Below are positions 38,201 through 46,672 of a stretch of 64,000 nucleotides of DNA, piece after piece. The position numbers and the translations under genes were made by a program. Source of the stretch: JAJDXW01 sp965202895 (GTDB lineage Bacteria > Pseudomonadota > Gammaproteobacteria > HK1); the NCBI GenBank assembly GCA_965202895.1, contig OZ241901.1, positions 62,001-126,000 of the forward strand, written 5' to 3'. Position 1 is the first letter of the stretch; the number at the start of each line of letters is the position of its first letter. The notes beneath the pieces are model-generated. The model was not told where the DNA came from, ran no database searches, and saw only the letters and a list, made by a program, of their open reading frames with translations.

Positions 38201-38495
38201 ACGTCCGCTCGCCCGCGCCACCCACCTGAAGCTTGTGAAGGTTGGCGCGGGCGATGCTGGAGTTGCTGCAAATGTAGATGACGTCGATCCGTTCGACGTC
38301 ATCCCAGAGATGATCGATGGCGCGGGCGATGATGCCGCGGGCGACCAGCGTCTTGCCGAGCCCGACTTCGTCGGCTACGAGGAAACGTGCGGTGCTGTCT
38401 TCCGCGATGAACAGGCGGTGGAATGCATGCTCTACCGTACGACGCTGAAACGGTTTGAGCGGCTTCAGGAGCTCATCGACGCAGGGCCGGTTCAA
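35265..38495 (-). CDS. SF2 (SNF2/DEAD-like) helicase, defence-associated
   Basis: 1076 aa. N-terminal ATP site DEVGLGKTLVARG (about residue 42), Walker B LVILDEFQ (about 262), motif III LLLSATPYKLY, and in the C-terminal RecA domain LTSTSIGQEGLDFHPW and motif VI QREGRIHRYKGH. This order defines an SF2 translocase with a long helical insert. Its ATG overlaps the stop of the PLD gene by 4 nt, and that gene in turn overlaps the DUF6361 gene, so all three are one translationally coupled operon. A large helicase with a PLD nuclease recalls DISARM and related anti-phage loci; no DUF1998 (DrmB) protein is seen. Confidence 0.88.
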   Translation of the reverse strand: MNRPCVDELLKPLKPFQRRTVEHAFHRLFIAEDSTARFLVADEVGLGKTLVARGIIARAIDHLWDDVERIDVIYICSNSSIARANLHKLQVGGAGERTFALATRLTMLATELAPREGEPGLADNKLNFISFTPGTSFDMGRSTGQRREREVLFHLLAPRFDPRRRTALMNLLQGGMTRKDVWRRGLNNNPVPLDPEIMKRFRIAFMERRDLRRELHELFDAWFYRYRQTWPHEARQRRNEVIAKLRRLLAEVCVQALDPDLVILDEFQRFKTLLEIREEHPDPAAELARDLFRAGNSDGNRVRTLLLSATPYKLYTADAEIGNEDHYEDFLATTRFLLDEDESRVEKVRRRLSRFGEALKGAAAGEADRTETIKAAKGEVEAALRAIMARTERVAASDERDAMVVECLPTSTLMPADVRQYLAADAMFRAVGDRDPMALWKSAPYLAHFMHGYKFDERLDETLERSPDIVSEVLRQHASAFLSAEALLEWSALDPGNAKLRSMVHDLLDAGLWRLLWVPPTLPYWPLEGPFMGKEAITKTLLFSAWNVVPDVVSAVLSYEAERRMVGGRSRIKSYQDPAKQQGPLLRLTQSAAGIRSRHRLLLLLMPCLPLADLAHPLEAPAGLDRRGWVRESVEGLLADPRLPDPRSGEIDDRWEWVAPLVLDPALRRFLQAWKDGELRARENGEPFPKPNPEIFDKYIDDLLGLQPCQLGRRPPGLADLLTEVALGSPAILALRCLKASTGVGDDTRRELATKMAEAFWSLFNQPAVISLIRQLASEAGASHGEAHYWRLVLRYCQQGNLQAVLDEQWHLLWEQHAWSEEASAEEVATECARELMQSVQPTRARVHARFFRARNRDADGPEEIRIRTVFALRFGHIRTEDDRHISQDAVRAAFNSPFRPFVLTSTSIGQEGLDFHPWCHRLVHWNLPGNPVDLEQREGRIHRYKGHAVRRNVAAADGRNALASWRPGGDIWTLIFQRAEGAVRVTGEHKHGLAPHWIADGEHRVERHVPLLPYTTEVEGFKRLKRQLAAYRVAFGQPRQEELITLLDHANLDITQLGDWAIDLVPPAPGHTRED

Positions 38496-40285
38496 GATGG
38501 ATTTCCCTCCCGGAGCGTTTCTTCCACCGCGGACCAGACGGCAAACAAGTCATCGGGGACGATCTCTCGTCCTTCCTCCGTCTTGCGGAGATCGTCGATC
38601 AGCCGGCGCACGGGCTTCAGGCGCTCCGGGTCGCGCGCGGCGGCGCGCACCAGATCTTCGAGCAGCGTCTCTCCGGCAAACCCCTCTCCCCAAGCGCCTC
38701 CCTCGCTGCCATCGCTCCCGCCCTTCGCCCAATCGACCATGCCGTCGAGCCCTCCCAGCAGCGCCCGCAGGAAGAGCAGAAAGCGTTCCGGGCTGTCGAT
38801 CAAGGTTCTGAGCACCTGATGGATACGGTCCTCGGGCATCCCGTTCGCGGGAAGCCGCAAGGTCATGCGAACGGCGTCCACCCCTTGGACCGGTACATGC
38901 AGACGGAAAGCGGCAAAGGCGGTCAGTCGAACGAGGGGCAACGTCCAGCTCGACGGCAAGTCGAGCGGGCGAGCCCGATCCTCGGAAACGGAGATCGGCC
39001 ACGCTGCGGCCTCGACGCCGTCGGGCAGCGTGATCCGACCCTCGAGCGTCCAGGTCCAGGACTCGCCGGCGGGCGAGCAGGTCACCGTCAGCTTGGCGGC
39101 TGTCAGAGCGTCACGAGCTTCCTCGATCCGCTGGCGTGCCTGAACCACGTCGTCGTCCTCGGGTTCTCGATCGCGCCCGCGGTATGGCGTACACAGACTT
39201 TCGAACCCGGATTCGAGAAAGCGGTCGATACCGTTGCCGCGATTGCCGGTTCTGCGTCCCCGGCGTCCGGTGACGGCGGCCATCATCTCGACGTTGCGGC
39301 CGGTGAACGCGGCCGCGGTGAGATTTGCCGAGCCGACGTACCACGTGACGTCCCATCCACGTTCCACGGCGATCATCTTGGCGTGCAGCCCGGTCGGGCT
39401 GGCGCCGGCGCCGTCCTCCGGCTCCTCCTGAGCGGCGTCCGACAGGACGAAGATCCGCCCCCAGGCATCCAGGGCGCCGTCAGGCAGCTTGTCCAGCTCC
39501 TCCTGCCGGCTCACAAGCATGTGCTCCCCTTCGCCTGTCCCGTTGAGCAGCGCGTCGAGCGCCGTGCGGTTGACGAAGGGGGCGATGGCCAGGACGCGGG
39601 ACCCGCCGGTCAACGGACGCCAGGGGCGCTGCCGTCGGGACAATCCGAGCAGGTGAAACTCGACGGGATCCTCGAACCCCTCGGGACCTGGAAACCGGGT
39701 CCGCCCGGCCTCTTCCGCCAAAGCCTTCATCCGTTTCGCAACTCGCGGCTCCAATTTGGTCCGATTCGGCAGCTCTTGCAGGAGATCGCTCAGTGGCCGG
39801 CTCGGCTTTGCCCTCTGCCTGGGCATCGGCGAGGCTTCGCTCGCCAATGCGATGTCCCAGGAGCGGTCGAAGGTCAGGTTCCTCGACAGGACCGCCACCC
39901 GCAACAGCGGGGGTTCGTCGTCGGCCATGAACCGGGCGACCCAGACCTTGGGGTGAAATACGCCGCCGTTGGGGGCACGCACGGGATGCACGCTCGATTC
40001 GAGCAGCGTGTACAGCGCTCTTTCCTCGCCGGGAATCGCGATGCCGGCCTTGTCGACGAAGACGTGAATGCGGTCGCCGGCCTCCCGTAGCGCCTGGGTC
40101 AGCAGCAACGGATCGGCCAGCATGTCCTCCATTCCCCCCTCGGCGTGAGCCAGCACCCCGAGGGGCAGCGCCAGCAGCGCTTCCAGGTCCAGGGTGTAGG
40201 TGGTCAACACGGCAAGATCGAGGCGATGGCCCGGGGGCGGCCGGAGCAGATCGGAGGCGACGGTGCGGGTGTCGGGGGAGAGCAT
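38492..40285 (-). CDS. phospholipase D-like (HKD) nuclease
   Basis: 597 aa. Two HKD half-sites are visible: GGVFHPKVWVARF ... LSRNLTFDRSWD (about residues 103-140) and GLHAKMIAVERG ... YVGSANLTAAAF (about 300-330), so a full active site can be built in one chain. PLD-family proteins of this type act as nucleases in defence loci (DrmC of DISARM is one). The C-terminal part is helical and unassigned. ATG at 40285 shares a base with the stop of the DUF6361 gene, and its own stop overlaps the helicase start. Confidence 0.88.
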   Translation of the reverse strand: MLSPDTRTVASDLLRPPPGHRLDLAVLTTYTLDLEALLALPLGVLAHAEGGMEDMLADPLLLTQALREAGDRIHVFVDKAGIAIPGEERALYTLLESSVHPVRAPNGGVFHPKVWVARFMADDEPPLLRVAVLSRNLTFDRSWDIALASEASPMPRQRAKPSRPLSDLLQELPNRTKLEPRVAKRMKALAEEAGRTRFPGPEGFEDPVEFHLLGLSRRQRPWRPLTGGSRVLAIAPFVNRTALDALLNGTGEGEHMLVSRQEELDKLPDGALDAWGRIFVLSDAAQEEPEDGAGASPTGLHAKMIAVERGWDVTWYVGSANLTAAAFTGRNVEMMAAVTGRRGRRTGNRGNGIDRFLESGFESLCTPYRGRDREPEDDDVVQARQRIEEARDALTAAKLTVTCSPAGESWTWTLEGRITLPDGVEAAAWPISVSEDRARPLDLPSSWTLPLVRLTAFAAFRLHVPVQGVDAVRMTLRLPANGMPEDRIHQVLRTLIDSPERFLLFLRALLGGLDGMVDWAKGGSDGSEGGAWGEGFAGETLLEDLVRAAARDPERLKPVRRLIDDLRKTEEGREIVPDDLFAVWSAVEETLREGNPS

Positions 40286-41487
40286 CAGGCGGCGAGCCCT
40301 CGATGCAGATCGATCAGGAGCTGCCGGACGCGAACCCAGCGGAAGTCCATGCGACCGACGCCGGCGCGTCCGTTCCAGTCCAGCAGACGGTTCGGGTTCA
40401 CGATCCGCGCCCGAGCGCCTTTGAGCTGATACTCGCGATCCTCGACGAGCCTGCGCAGCCGGTGGTCTTCAGCCACCTTATCGGGGCCAGCTCCGGCAAT
40501 CCCCTTCGACCATGCTTCGACAAAACGGCGTTGCGGACCGGGCACACGGCCTCCACGACGTGCGGCGAAGGCCCATAGTACGTGCGGCTCGTAGGTGTCC
40601 TCCTCGGCCTCGCTGGCCGCCCACTCGGCAAGCTTCGCCCGGTATCCGTCGATCAACTCACCGTCGCCGTCGTGGTCGGCATGGCGGCGTTTCGCGAGCA
40701 GCAGATTGTAGAGCAGAGGTATTCCCTGGACGTGGAGAGAGAACCTCCGCGCCAGCTCCACGGTGGCGCGAATCTTCTCGCGCGCTCGTCCTGCATCGGG
40801 ATCGTCCCAGAAGTGTTTCGCCGGCGCATCCGAACCCTTGCGCACCAACCACCCGAGCAAGGTGCCCGCACATTGCTCCTCCAGGCGTCCCCGGAGGAAA
40901 TCCGCCTCATTCCGCGTCAGCGCGAACGATGCCTCTTGAGGAAACGACGCTGGCGGATCGGGCAGCCGCGGATGCCAGCTCGGCTCCCTGGTCCAGGCCA
41001 CGCCGGGGTCGTCGGACCGTCCAGCGGGGTCGTGACCGTCCGCAAGCCTCGCGAAGTTCGCGTGATACCAGCCTTGGCTCCGCGGATGCCGGAAGATGCG
41101 CCACCGCACGAGGGCTGACCAGTAGACGGAGCTCGGCAGCCGTGCCAGTGAGCCGCGAGCGCGCACTCCGATTACACCCTCGGCATCCTCGCCGTCCGCG
41201 AGTGATCCGATCAGATCCGTCTCCGCCTTCCGCGCCCGCCGGGCCACATCGGCCGAGCCAACTTTCCGAGACTCCAATCGCTGGTACATCCAGGGTATGA
41301 ACAGCACGTACCGCAACCGGGTCTGGATGTACGACGTGCCGGGAAACAGCGCATCGGACAGAATGTCCCGCAAGCTCCCGAGGCCCATCTCGTCGACCGT
41401 GCCCTGTTCTTTGAGCAGGTCCAGAACCCGCCGCATCTTGTCCCGGTCGCTCGCCGTCAGATCGAGCCAGGTCAGGGTCGGTTCCAT
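40285..41487 (-). CDS. DUF6361 family protein
   Basis: 400 aa from ATG 41487. Conserved-looking stretches include LTWLDLTASDRDKMRRVLD, SLRDILSDALFPGTSYIQTR (residues about 30-55) and RYVLFIPWMYQRLE. I recall this as the DUF6361 family, whose members sit directly upstream of PLD and helicase genes; no enzymatic motif is evident. As first gene of the coupled operon it may be a specificity or regulatory subunit, which is inference. Confidence 0.78.
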   Translation of the reverse strand: MEPTLTWLDLTASDRDKMRRVLDLLKEQGTVDEMGLGSLRDILSDALFPGTSYIQTRLRYVLFIPWMYQRLESRKVGSADVARRARKAETDLIGSLADGEDAEGVIGVRARGSLARLPSSVYWSALVRWRIFRHPRSQGWYHANFARLADGHDPAGRSDDPGVAWTREPSWHPRLPDPPASFPQEASFALTRNEADFLRGRLEEQCAGTLLGWLVRKGSDAPAKHFWDDPDAGRAREKIRATVELARRFSLHVQGIPLLYNLLLAKRRHADHDGDGELIDGYRAKLAEWAASEAEEDTYEPHVLWAFAARRGGRVPGPQRRFVEAWSKGIAGAGPDKVAEDHRLRRLVEDREYQLKGARARIVNPNRLLDWNGRAGVGRMDFRWVRVRQLLIDLHRGLAA

Positions 41488-42263
41488 TCTGGGCTCCGAA
41501 ACTCGAGATCGATGGTGTGGGTGCAGTTGCCGTCGGGGCATGCACACCAGGTCCGGCCCCGATGCGGGCGGTGTCGGAGGCCCACGACGGGGTGGTCCTG
41601 GTGGGCTCCGGCGCGAACAGGGTCCTCACCTCCACCTTCATCCTTGGCGGCTGCATGGCCGGGAAGGGGATTCCGGGCGAGCGGCTGGCAAGCCGGAGAG
41701 CCTGATCCGGCCGACGTACGAGGCCGGCGAATCGATTGCCGGCAGGCGGCGATGATTTGCCCGCGCCGAGGCTGATGGTGTTCGAGGCCGCCAAGGCTCG
41801 CCCGGCCGGAAAATGGCTGGGGTGGCCTCCGGCGCGTGGCGCGTTCCCCGTCGATTCCGTCCATCCGTGGACGCCGAACTCCCGGCAGGGTGGACATCTT
41901 TCGATCGAGCGTCGGCACCGCCAGCCCGGCGCGGACGTAATCATCGGCGATGAGTCCGTCGAGAAGGCCCGCGCCCCGGCGGGCCTCGATGGCGGCCAAT
42001 GCCGTACCACCGTTCAACGGTGAGACCAATCCGCTACACAGTACGTCGAGCAACCCGGCGCGCGCGTCGTCCCTGGAGACGCCGTAGTGATGCTGAACGG
42101 CGATGTAAGCTTCGCCGATGACTTGGTTCGAGACGAGGACTTCGGCGCCTTCCTCCTCGATCGGGGATTTCAGCTTGCGCACACAAGGGGCGAAGTCCGC
42201 CGGGGGCTCGCCCGTGAGCAACCGCACCAGCACGGAAGTATCAATCCCGAAGCGCCGGGTCAT
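41472..42263 (-). CDS. VapC-type PIN toxin with unusual C-terminal extension
   Basis: The first about 135 residues are a normal PIN domain: D in FGIDTSVLVRLLTG, E in QVIGEAYIAVQ, D in LLDGLIADDYVRAG and TLDRKMSTLPG. VapC proteins normally end here. This frame continues for about 128 low-complexity residues (rich in Arg, Pro, Gly) with no recognised homology and ends inside the start of the DUF6361 gene, overlapping it by 16 nt. A lost stop codon or a rearrangement joining the PIN gene to unrelated DNA is likely. Start ATG 42263 overlaps the antitoxin by 23 nt. Confidence 0.75.
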   Translation of the reverse strand: MTRRFGIDTSVLVRLLTGEPPADFAPCVRKLKSPIEEEGAEVLVSNQVIGEAYIAVQHHYGVSRDDARAGLLDVLCSGLVSPLNGGTALAAIEARRGAGLLDGLIADDYVRAGLAVPTLDRKMSTLPGVRRPRMDGIDGERATRRRPPQPFSGRASLGGLEHHQPRRGQIIAACRQSIRRPRTSAGSGSPACQPLARNPLPGHAAAKDEGGGEDPVRAGAHQDHPVVGLRHRPHRGRTWCACPDGNCTHTIDLEFRSPEWNRP

Positions 42264-42483
42264 GACGTTGCTCGCGGAACGCTGTGAGATCGAAGCTGCC
42301 GCATCCGTGCCGGAGCTTGTCTCGCAATGGCGCGAGACGGGCAGGATCGATGATTTGCGGGCGCAACACGAAGCCGTCGGGGCCTTCTTCGAGTCTGAGC
42401 CGGTCGCCGGGCCGCACGCCCATCGCCTCCAGGACCCGTGCGGGGAAGGTGACCTGACGCTTCGACGTGATCTTGACGAGCAT
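42241..42483 (-). CDS. AbrB-fold antitoxin (VapB-like)
   Basis: 80 aa from ATG 42483. MLVKITSKRQVTFPARVLEA then MGVRPGDRLRLEE is the AbrB/SpoVT swapped hairpin that binds the operator; the remaining tail would bind the toxin. The longer frame upstream to 42804 lies in the segmental repeat and is not supported. It overlaps the downstream vapC. Confidence 0.85.
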   Translation of the reverse strand: MLVKITSKRQVTFPARVLEAMGVRPGDRLRLEEGPDGFVLRPQIIDPARLAPLRDKLRHGCGSFDLTAFREQRHDPALRD

Positions 42484-42548
42484 GGCGGGGCATCCGGGTA
42501 TACGCCTTATCGAAGCTCTATTTCGGTAAGGCGCAGACGTCGAACCGA

Positions 42549-44250
42549 AGAAGAACCCCAACCCGGTGACGAGGACGAGCTCCGCAACCGCGGCGTGCCG
42601 TCGGAGCTCGGGGGCGCCTCGCATCGTGGATCGTGTGGATCGTGCGGGCGGCGACCGGGCCTCCCGACCGCTACCGGCGGCCGATGCTGCCGGGCGCCTC
42701 GGCGGGCAGGCGTCCGGGCGGCCTGATCGCCGCCGCGTCGGCGAGGGCGACGGCCCGGATTTCGGGCAGCGCAAACGTCGCAGCGCATCGCCCCGGATCG
42801 CCATTCGGGCAGGCTTGCGTACAAGCCGCCCTTACTCCTCCTCGAAGCCGCAGGCGCGGAACCGGAGGGTCCGGCAGTTCTCCTCGACGATGCGCCGGAC
42901 GGTCCGGCTCACGCCGTCCGGGACCTTGGCCGAGATCTCGACCGATACCTCCACCTCTGCCCCCGGCAGGATCGTCAGGTGCTGCAGGACCTCCTCCGCC
43001 ACCGTGCCCATGTCGCGGCCGGCGCGGTCCGGATCGAGCCGGATGGCGCCGAAGAAGCGCCGCGGGGGGCGCGGCTCGGCGACCCCGGCGCCGCGCCCGG
43101 CGCTCCCGTCCGCCGACGGTGATCGCCCGGTTCCCCCGTCGGCCCCGGCCGCCGACGCTCCGGGGAACGTAGTGGCGGCCTCCGCATCCATCTTCGCCGC
43201 CGCCGAACGCGCCCGTTCCGCTTCGAGCTGCGCCCGCGCCGCCTCCGGCCGGACCAGCACCCCCGCCGCATCGACGTGGATCGCGGCGGCGGCGGCATCC
43301 ACCGGCGCGCCCAGGATCAGCCCCTCGTAGCGGCCCCGCTCCGAAACGCTCGTCGCGTAGCCGAAGTAGTCGCCGTTCGCGACCCCCGCCCGGACCGAGG
43401 CCGTGAACACCGACTCGTCGCGGAGCCTCGGCAGGTAGCAGTAGGCGCACATCGCGTCCCATACCTGCTTGACGGGGACGTGCGGCCGGCCCCGCCAGAA
43501 CCAGCGCTCCATCTCCATCGCGAGCAGGGCCGGCGACCATTCGGGGATCACTTGCTCGTTCGACCGCATCCGCTCCCAGGCCCGGACTGCGATGGCGTCT
43601 CCCCCACCGGCCGTGGGCGCCGCCTCCCACCGAAGGCCGCCCACGCCTTCCGGCCGCGCGTCCTGGACGGGCACGAGCAGCCAGCGCCACGCCTCGTTCA
43701 GCCGCAGGCGCACGGTTTCGCCGCTCGCCTTCTCGCCCTCGGCGGCCTCCCGGCGCTGGTGCGCGTCGAGGTTCAGCGCTTCGCGGTCCCGCACCACCGA
43801 CTTCCAGGCGAGGAAGCGCCGCGCCTCCTCGACGAGCCCCTCCGCCGCCTCCCGGTCCGGTGCGAGGAAGGCCAGCATGTTCCGGTGTTGCCGCGGGCTG
43901 GCCCCGCGGTCGGCGAGCAGGCCGCGGGCCGTGTCCAGCGCCGCGCTGCCGTCGTTCCCGCCCGCGTCCGCGTGCACCGCGCCGGGGGCCAGAAGCACGA
44001 GCCGAACCGCCCGTTCGTCCGGCACGTCGGCCGACGAGGCCGGACACGGATGCACTCCCTGGAAGCCGCCCCGATCCCCCCGCCGGGTCGCCTCGCGCAG
44101 CCGCCGCTCGATCTCCCGCTCGACCTCGTCGCCGGCGAGCTGCTGCGCCCGCTCCGAGACGGTGCGGCGCAGGTTCGGGCGGGTGTCGTACCAGTGGCGC
44201 CGGTCCTGGCGGTAGAGGTAGGTCAGCCGGTCGGAGAGCTGCGACAGCGC
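42549..44250. repeat. segmental direct repeat, right copy
   Basis: Matches 34372-35207 at both ends; the left copy lacks an internal part of about 870 bp. This copy includes the 3' part of the intact DUF499 gene and about 280 bp beyond its stop codon. Confidence 0.82.
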
Positions 44251-46461
44251 GTCGTTGAAGACGGCCACCTGCTCCCCCGGCTGCACCGCGCCCAGACGGA
44301 TGCGCACGTCCTCGACCCCCCGCACCCGCTGCTGCACCACGTGCGGGGCGCTGCCGAGGAAGATCGTGCGGGCCACCCGGCGGGCCGCGACCGTCTGGCC
44401 GAAGCGCGGGTTCTCCGCGTCGATGCGAAACGGTCCGGAGTTGCGCCCGTCCACATCCCCTTCGAGCACCGGGGTCCAGCCCTCGGGCAGGTAGCGGGTG
44501 AGCTCGTCGCGCACCGCCGGGGCGTCGAGGCCGACGGAGCCCGGCAGGATCAACAGGCTCGCATCGTTGCGCGACCAGAGATCGTGGATCACCGCCGCCA
44601 TCAGGCGCAGCACGCCGCGCGTGCGCTGGAAGCGTTCGAGCGTCGCCCAGTCGTTGTAGAGCCGCTCGAACACCTCGGGGTGGATCGGATAGCACGCCTT
44701 CAGGCGCTCCGCGTAGCGCGCCTCCCGGCACTCGGGCGGGAAGTCGCCGAGGTTCTCCCGGTAGAGCGCGCCGAACGCACGGCACGTATCGTCACGGGCC
44801 GGCTCGGCGTCCGCGATGGGCAGGAACAGCCGGCGGCGCACGACCTCGAACCCTTCCTCGGAGCCGACCGGCTTCCAGATCGCTTCCATGCGCCCGAAGG
44901 TGTGCTCGATGCGGGCGAGGGTGTCCCGGCCCGCGTCCCCGCCGATCTCGATGTCGGACTCGGGGATGGTCGCGACCAGCACGCTGTTCCGGCTCGCGCG
45001 GACCGCCTCGGTCAGCTCCTGGATGAAGGTCTGCACCGCGTCGAAGCTGCCGGCCGGCAGCCCCTGGACGCCGTGGATCTTGCGCGCGTAGGCGACCAGC
45101 TCGTCGATGAGGAGGAGGCAGGGGCCGCAGGCGTCGAACAGGGCGCGCAACGCGTCGGAGCCGGGCGGAACCCCCCGGCGGTCGGAGGCGCGCACCCGGT
45201 CGTAGAGCGCCGGGTCCCCGGCCTGCTCCGCGAGCTGGGCGGCGATCTCCCCCCACAGGGTGCGGATGGTGATGCCGGGGAGGTTCGGCGGGCGGCGCTC
45301 CCGGGTGGGGTTGACGGCGGTGCCCACCACCACCGCGACCCGTGCGCGGGGCGGCGGCTCGGGCGGCTCCCCGGGCGGCTCCCCAGGCGGCTGCCCGAGT
45401 TCGATGCCCGCCTCCGCCAGCAGTTCCGGCGCCCCCCGCAGGCTCGCGATCGGCGCGCGCCCGCGCAGCAGGTGGTAGAGGGCGAGCAGCGAATGGGTCT
45501 TGCCGCCGCCGAACGCGGTCTTGAGCTGGATGACCGGTTCGCCTCCTTGGCCGCCGATCCGCCGCAGCGCCTGGACCATCAGCCCGCGCATCCCCTCGGT
45601 GAGGTAGGTGCGGGCGAAGAACTCGATCGGGTCCTGGTACTCGGCCTCGGCCCGGCCGCGCGCGACCTGCGAGAGGTCCGCCGCGAACTCCGCCTGCCGG
45701 TAGCGCCCGGCGGCGACGTCGGGATGCGGTATCGCCACTTCGCGCCACGGCCGCAGGCCCTGCCGGGGAACGGCCGCGAGCACGCCGGCGGGCGGCGTCC
45801 CGCCGCGGCCCTGCCGAGCGCTCGCCGCGGGGCTGCTCCCCGAGGGGCTTCCCGGCGGTGTGGAAACCGCGTCCGGCGACCCCGCGGAGCCCGTCGCGCC
45901 CGCCGGATCCGCCAAGTCCGTTGCGCCCGCGGAGTCTGCGGAATCCGCCGAGCCCCCCGAGCCTTCCGCGCCCCCGGAGTCCCCCGACACCACGGACGTG
46001 GACGGCCCCTCCGTCCCGTAGCGCACCGTGCGCGCCAGCGCCCGCAGGCGCTCCGTCGCCTCCGCGTCGATCTGCTCGACGAGCCGCGTCATGGTGTCGA
46101 GGGCGCGCCACGCATCCTCGTCCGCCATGTCCACCAGCCCCGCGTGCGCCCACTTGTTCCGGGTCGCGCTCAGCTCCTTGATCCAAGTGCGGTGTTCGCG
46201 GCTGAGCTTGCGCCGGAAGAGGTCGTTCCAGTGGAGGTCCATCAGCAGCAGGCAGCGGGCGGCGTCGAGCCGGGCGATCAGCGCGTCGTCCTCGCCCGCC
46301 GCCGGGAGGTCGCGCCGCTGGCTCTCGTAGAGCACGTCGAAGACCCCGCGGGGCCACCACTCGTCCGCGTGCTTCGCGCGCAGCTCCCGCGCGACGTAGG
46401 GCGCGAGCACCCCGGTGAGCGCCTGCAACCCCTCGGTGACGCGCTGGTGGTTGGGATTCAT
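42832..46461 (-). CDS. HEPN (Swt1-like) and DUF499 AAA ATPase, defence-associated
   Basis: 1209 aa from ATG 46461 with GGAGG upstream. Residues about 1-150 form a helical Swt1-like N-terminus with ATRNKWAHAG, which fits the RxxxxH active-site motif of HEPN ribonucleases. A Ser/Pro/Ala/Gly linker follows (about 155-230). The ATPase core has Walker A TAFGGGKTHSL (about 312) and Walker B CLLLIDELVAYARK (about 450), matching DUF499 proteins. Public annotations tie DUF499 and DUF1156 proteins to phage defence (from memory). The DUF1156 methyltransferase is 14 kb upstream on the same strand. A broken duplicate lies at 34648-35207. Confidence 0.85.
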   Translation of the reverse strand: MNPNHQRVTEGLQALTGVLAPYVARELRAKHADEWWPRGVFDVLYESQRRDLPAAGEDDALIARLDAARCLLLMDLHWNDLFRRKLSREHRTWIKELSATRNKWAHAGLVDMADEDAWRALDTMTRLVEQIDAEATERLRALARTVRYGTEGPSTSVVSGDSGGAEGSGGSADSADSAGATDLADPAGATGSAGSPDAVSTPPGSPSGSSPAASARQGRGGTPPAGVLAAVPRQGLRPWREVAIPHPDVAAGRYRQAEFAADLSQVARGRAEAEYQDPIEFFARTYLTEGMRGLMVQALRRIGGQGGEPVIQLKTAFGGGKTHSLLALYHLLRGRAPIASLRGAPELLAEAGIELGQPPGEPPGEPPEPPPRARVAVVVGTAVNPTRERRPPNLPGITIRTLWGEIAAQLAEQAGDPALYDRVRASDRRGVPPGSDALRALFDACGPCLLLIDELVAYARKIHGVQGLPAGSFDAVQTFIQELTEAVRASRNSVLVATIPESDIEIGGDAGRDTLARIEHTFGRMEAIWKPVGSEEGFEVVRRRLFLPIADAEPARDDTCRAFGALYRENLGDFPPECREARYAERLKACYPIHPEVFERLYNDWATLERFQRTRGVLRLMAAVIHDLWSRNDASLLILPGSVGLDAPAVRDELTRYLPEGWTPVLEGDVDGRNSGPFRIDAENPRFGQTVAARRVARTIFLGSAPHVVQQRVRGVEDVRIRLGAVQPGEQVAVFNDALSQLSDRLTYLYRQDRRHWYDTRPNLRRTVSERAQQLAGDEVEREIERRLREATRRGDRGGFQGVHPCPASSADVPDERAVRLVLLAPGAVHADAGGNDGSAALDTARGLLADRGASPRQHRNMLAFLAPDREAAEGLVEEARRFLAWKSVVRDREALNLDAHQRREAAEGEKASGETVRLRLNEAWRWLLVPVQDARPEGVGGLRWEAAPTAGGGDAIAVRAWERMRSNEQVIPEWSPALLAMEMERWFWRGRPHVPVKQVWDAMCAYCYLPRLRDESVFTASVRAGVANGDYFGYATSVSERGRYEGLILGAPVDAAAAAIHVDAAGVLVRPEAARAQLEAERARSAAAKMDAEAATTFPGASAAGADGGTGRSPSADGSAGRGAGVAEPRPPRRFFGAIRLDPDRAGRDMGTVAEEVLQHLTILPGAEVEVSVEISAKVPDGVSRTVRRIVEENCRTLRFRACGFEEE

Positions 46462-46672
46462 CGCAGCCTCCGAATCATCGCGGGACGGGCGGGTTCGGCG
46501 TTTCGCCGGGCGCGTTCGCCACTGACCGCCTTGCGGGCGCCTCGTGCGAAACGCTTCCCGGCGGGCTGTCGGACCGCCCCGACGCGCGGGAACTTCTCAC
46601 GCCCCAACGACGGACTTCCCGGAAGCACAGCGCTTCGCATCGTATCGGGTCTTCGGGCCATGGGGCTCCTCG

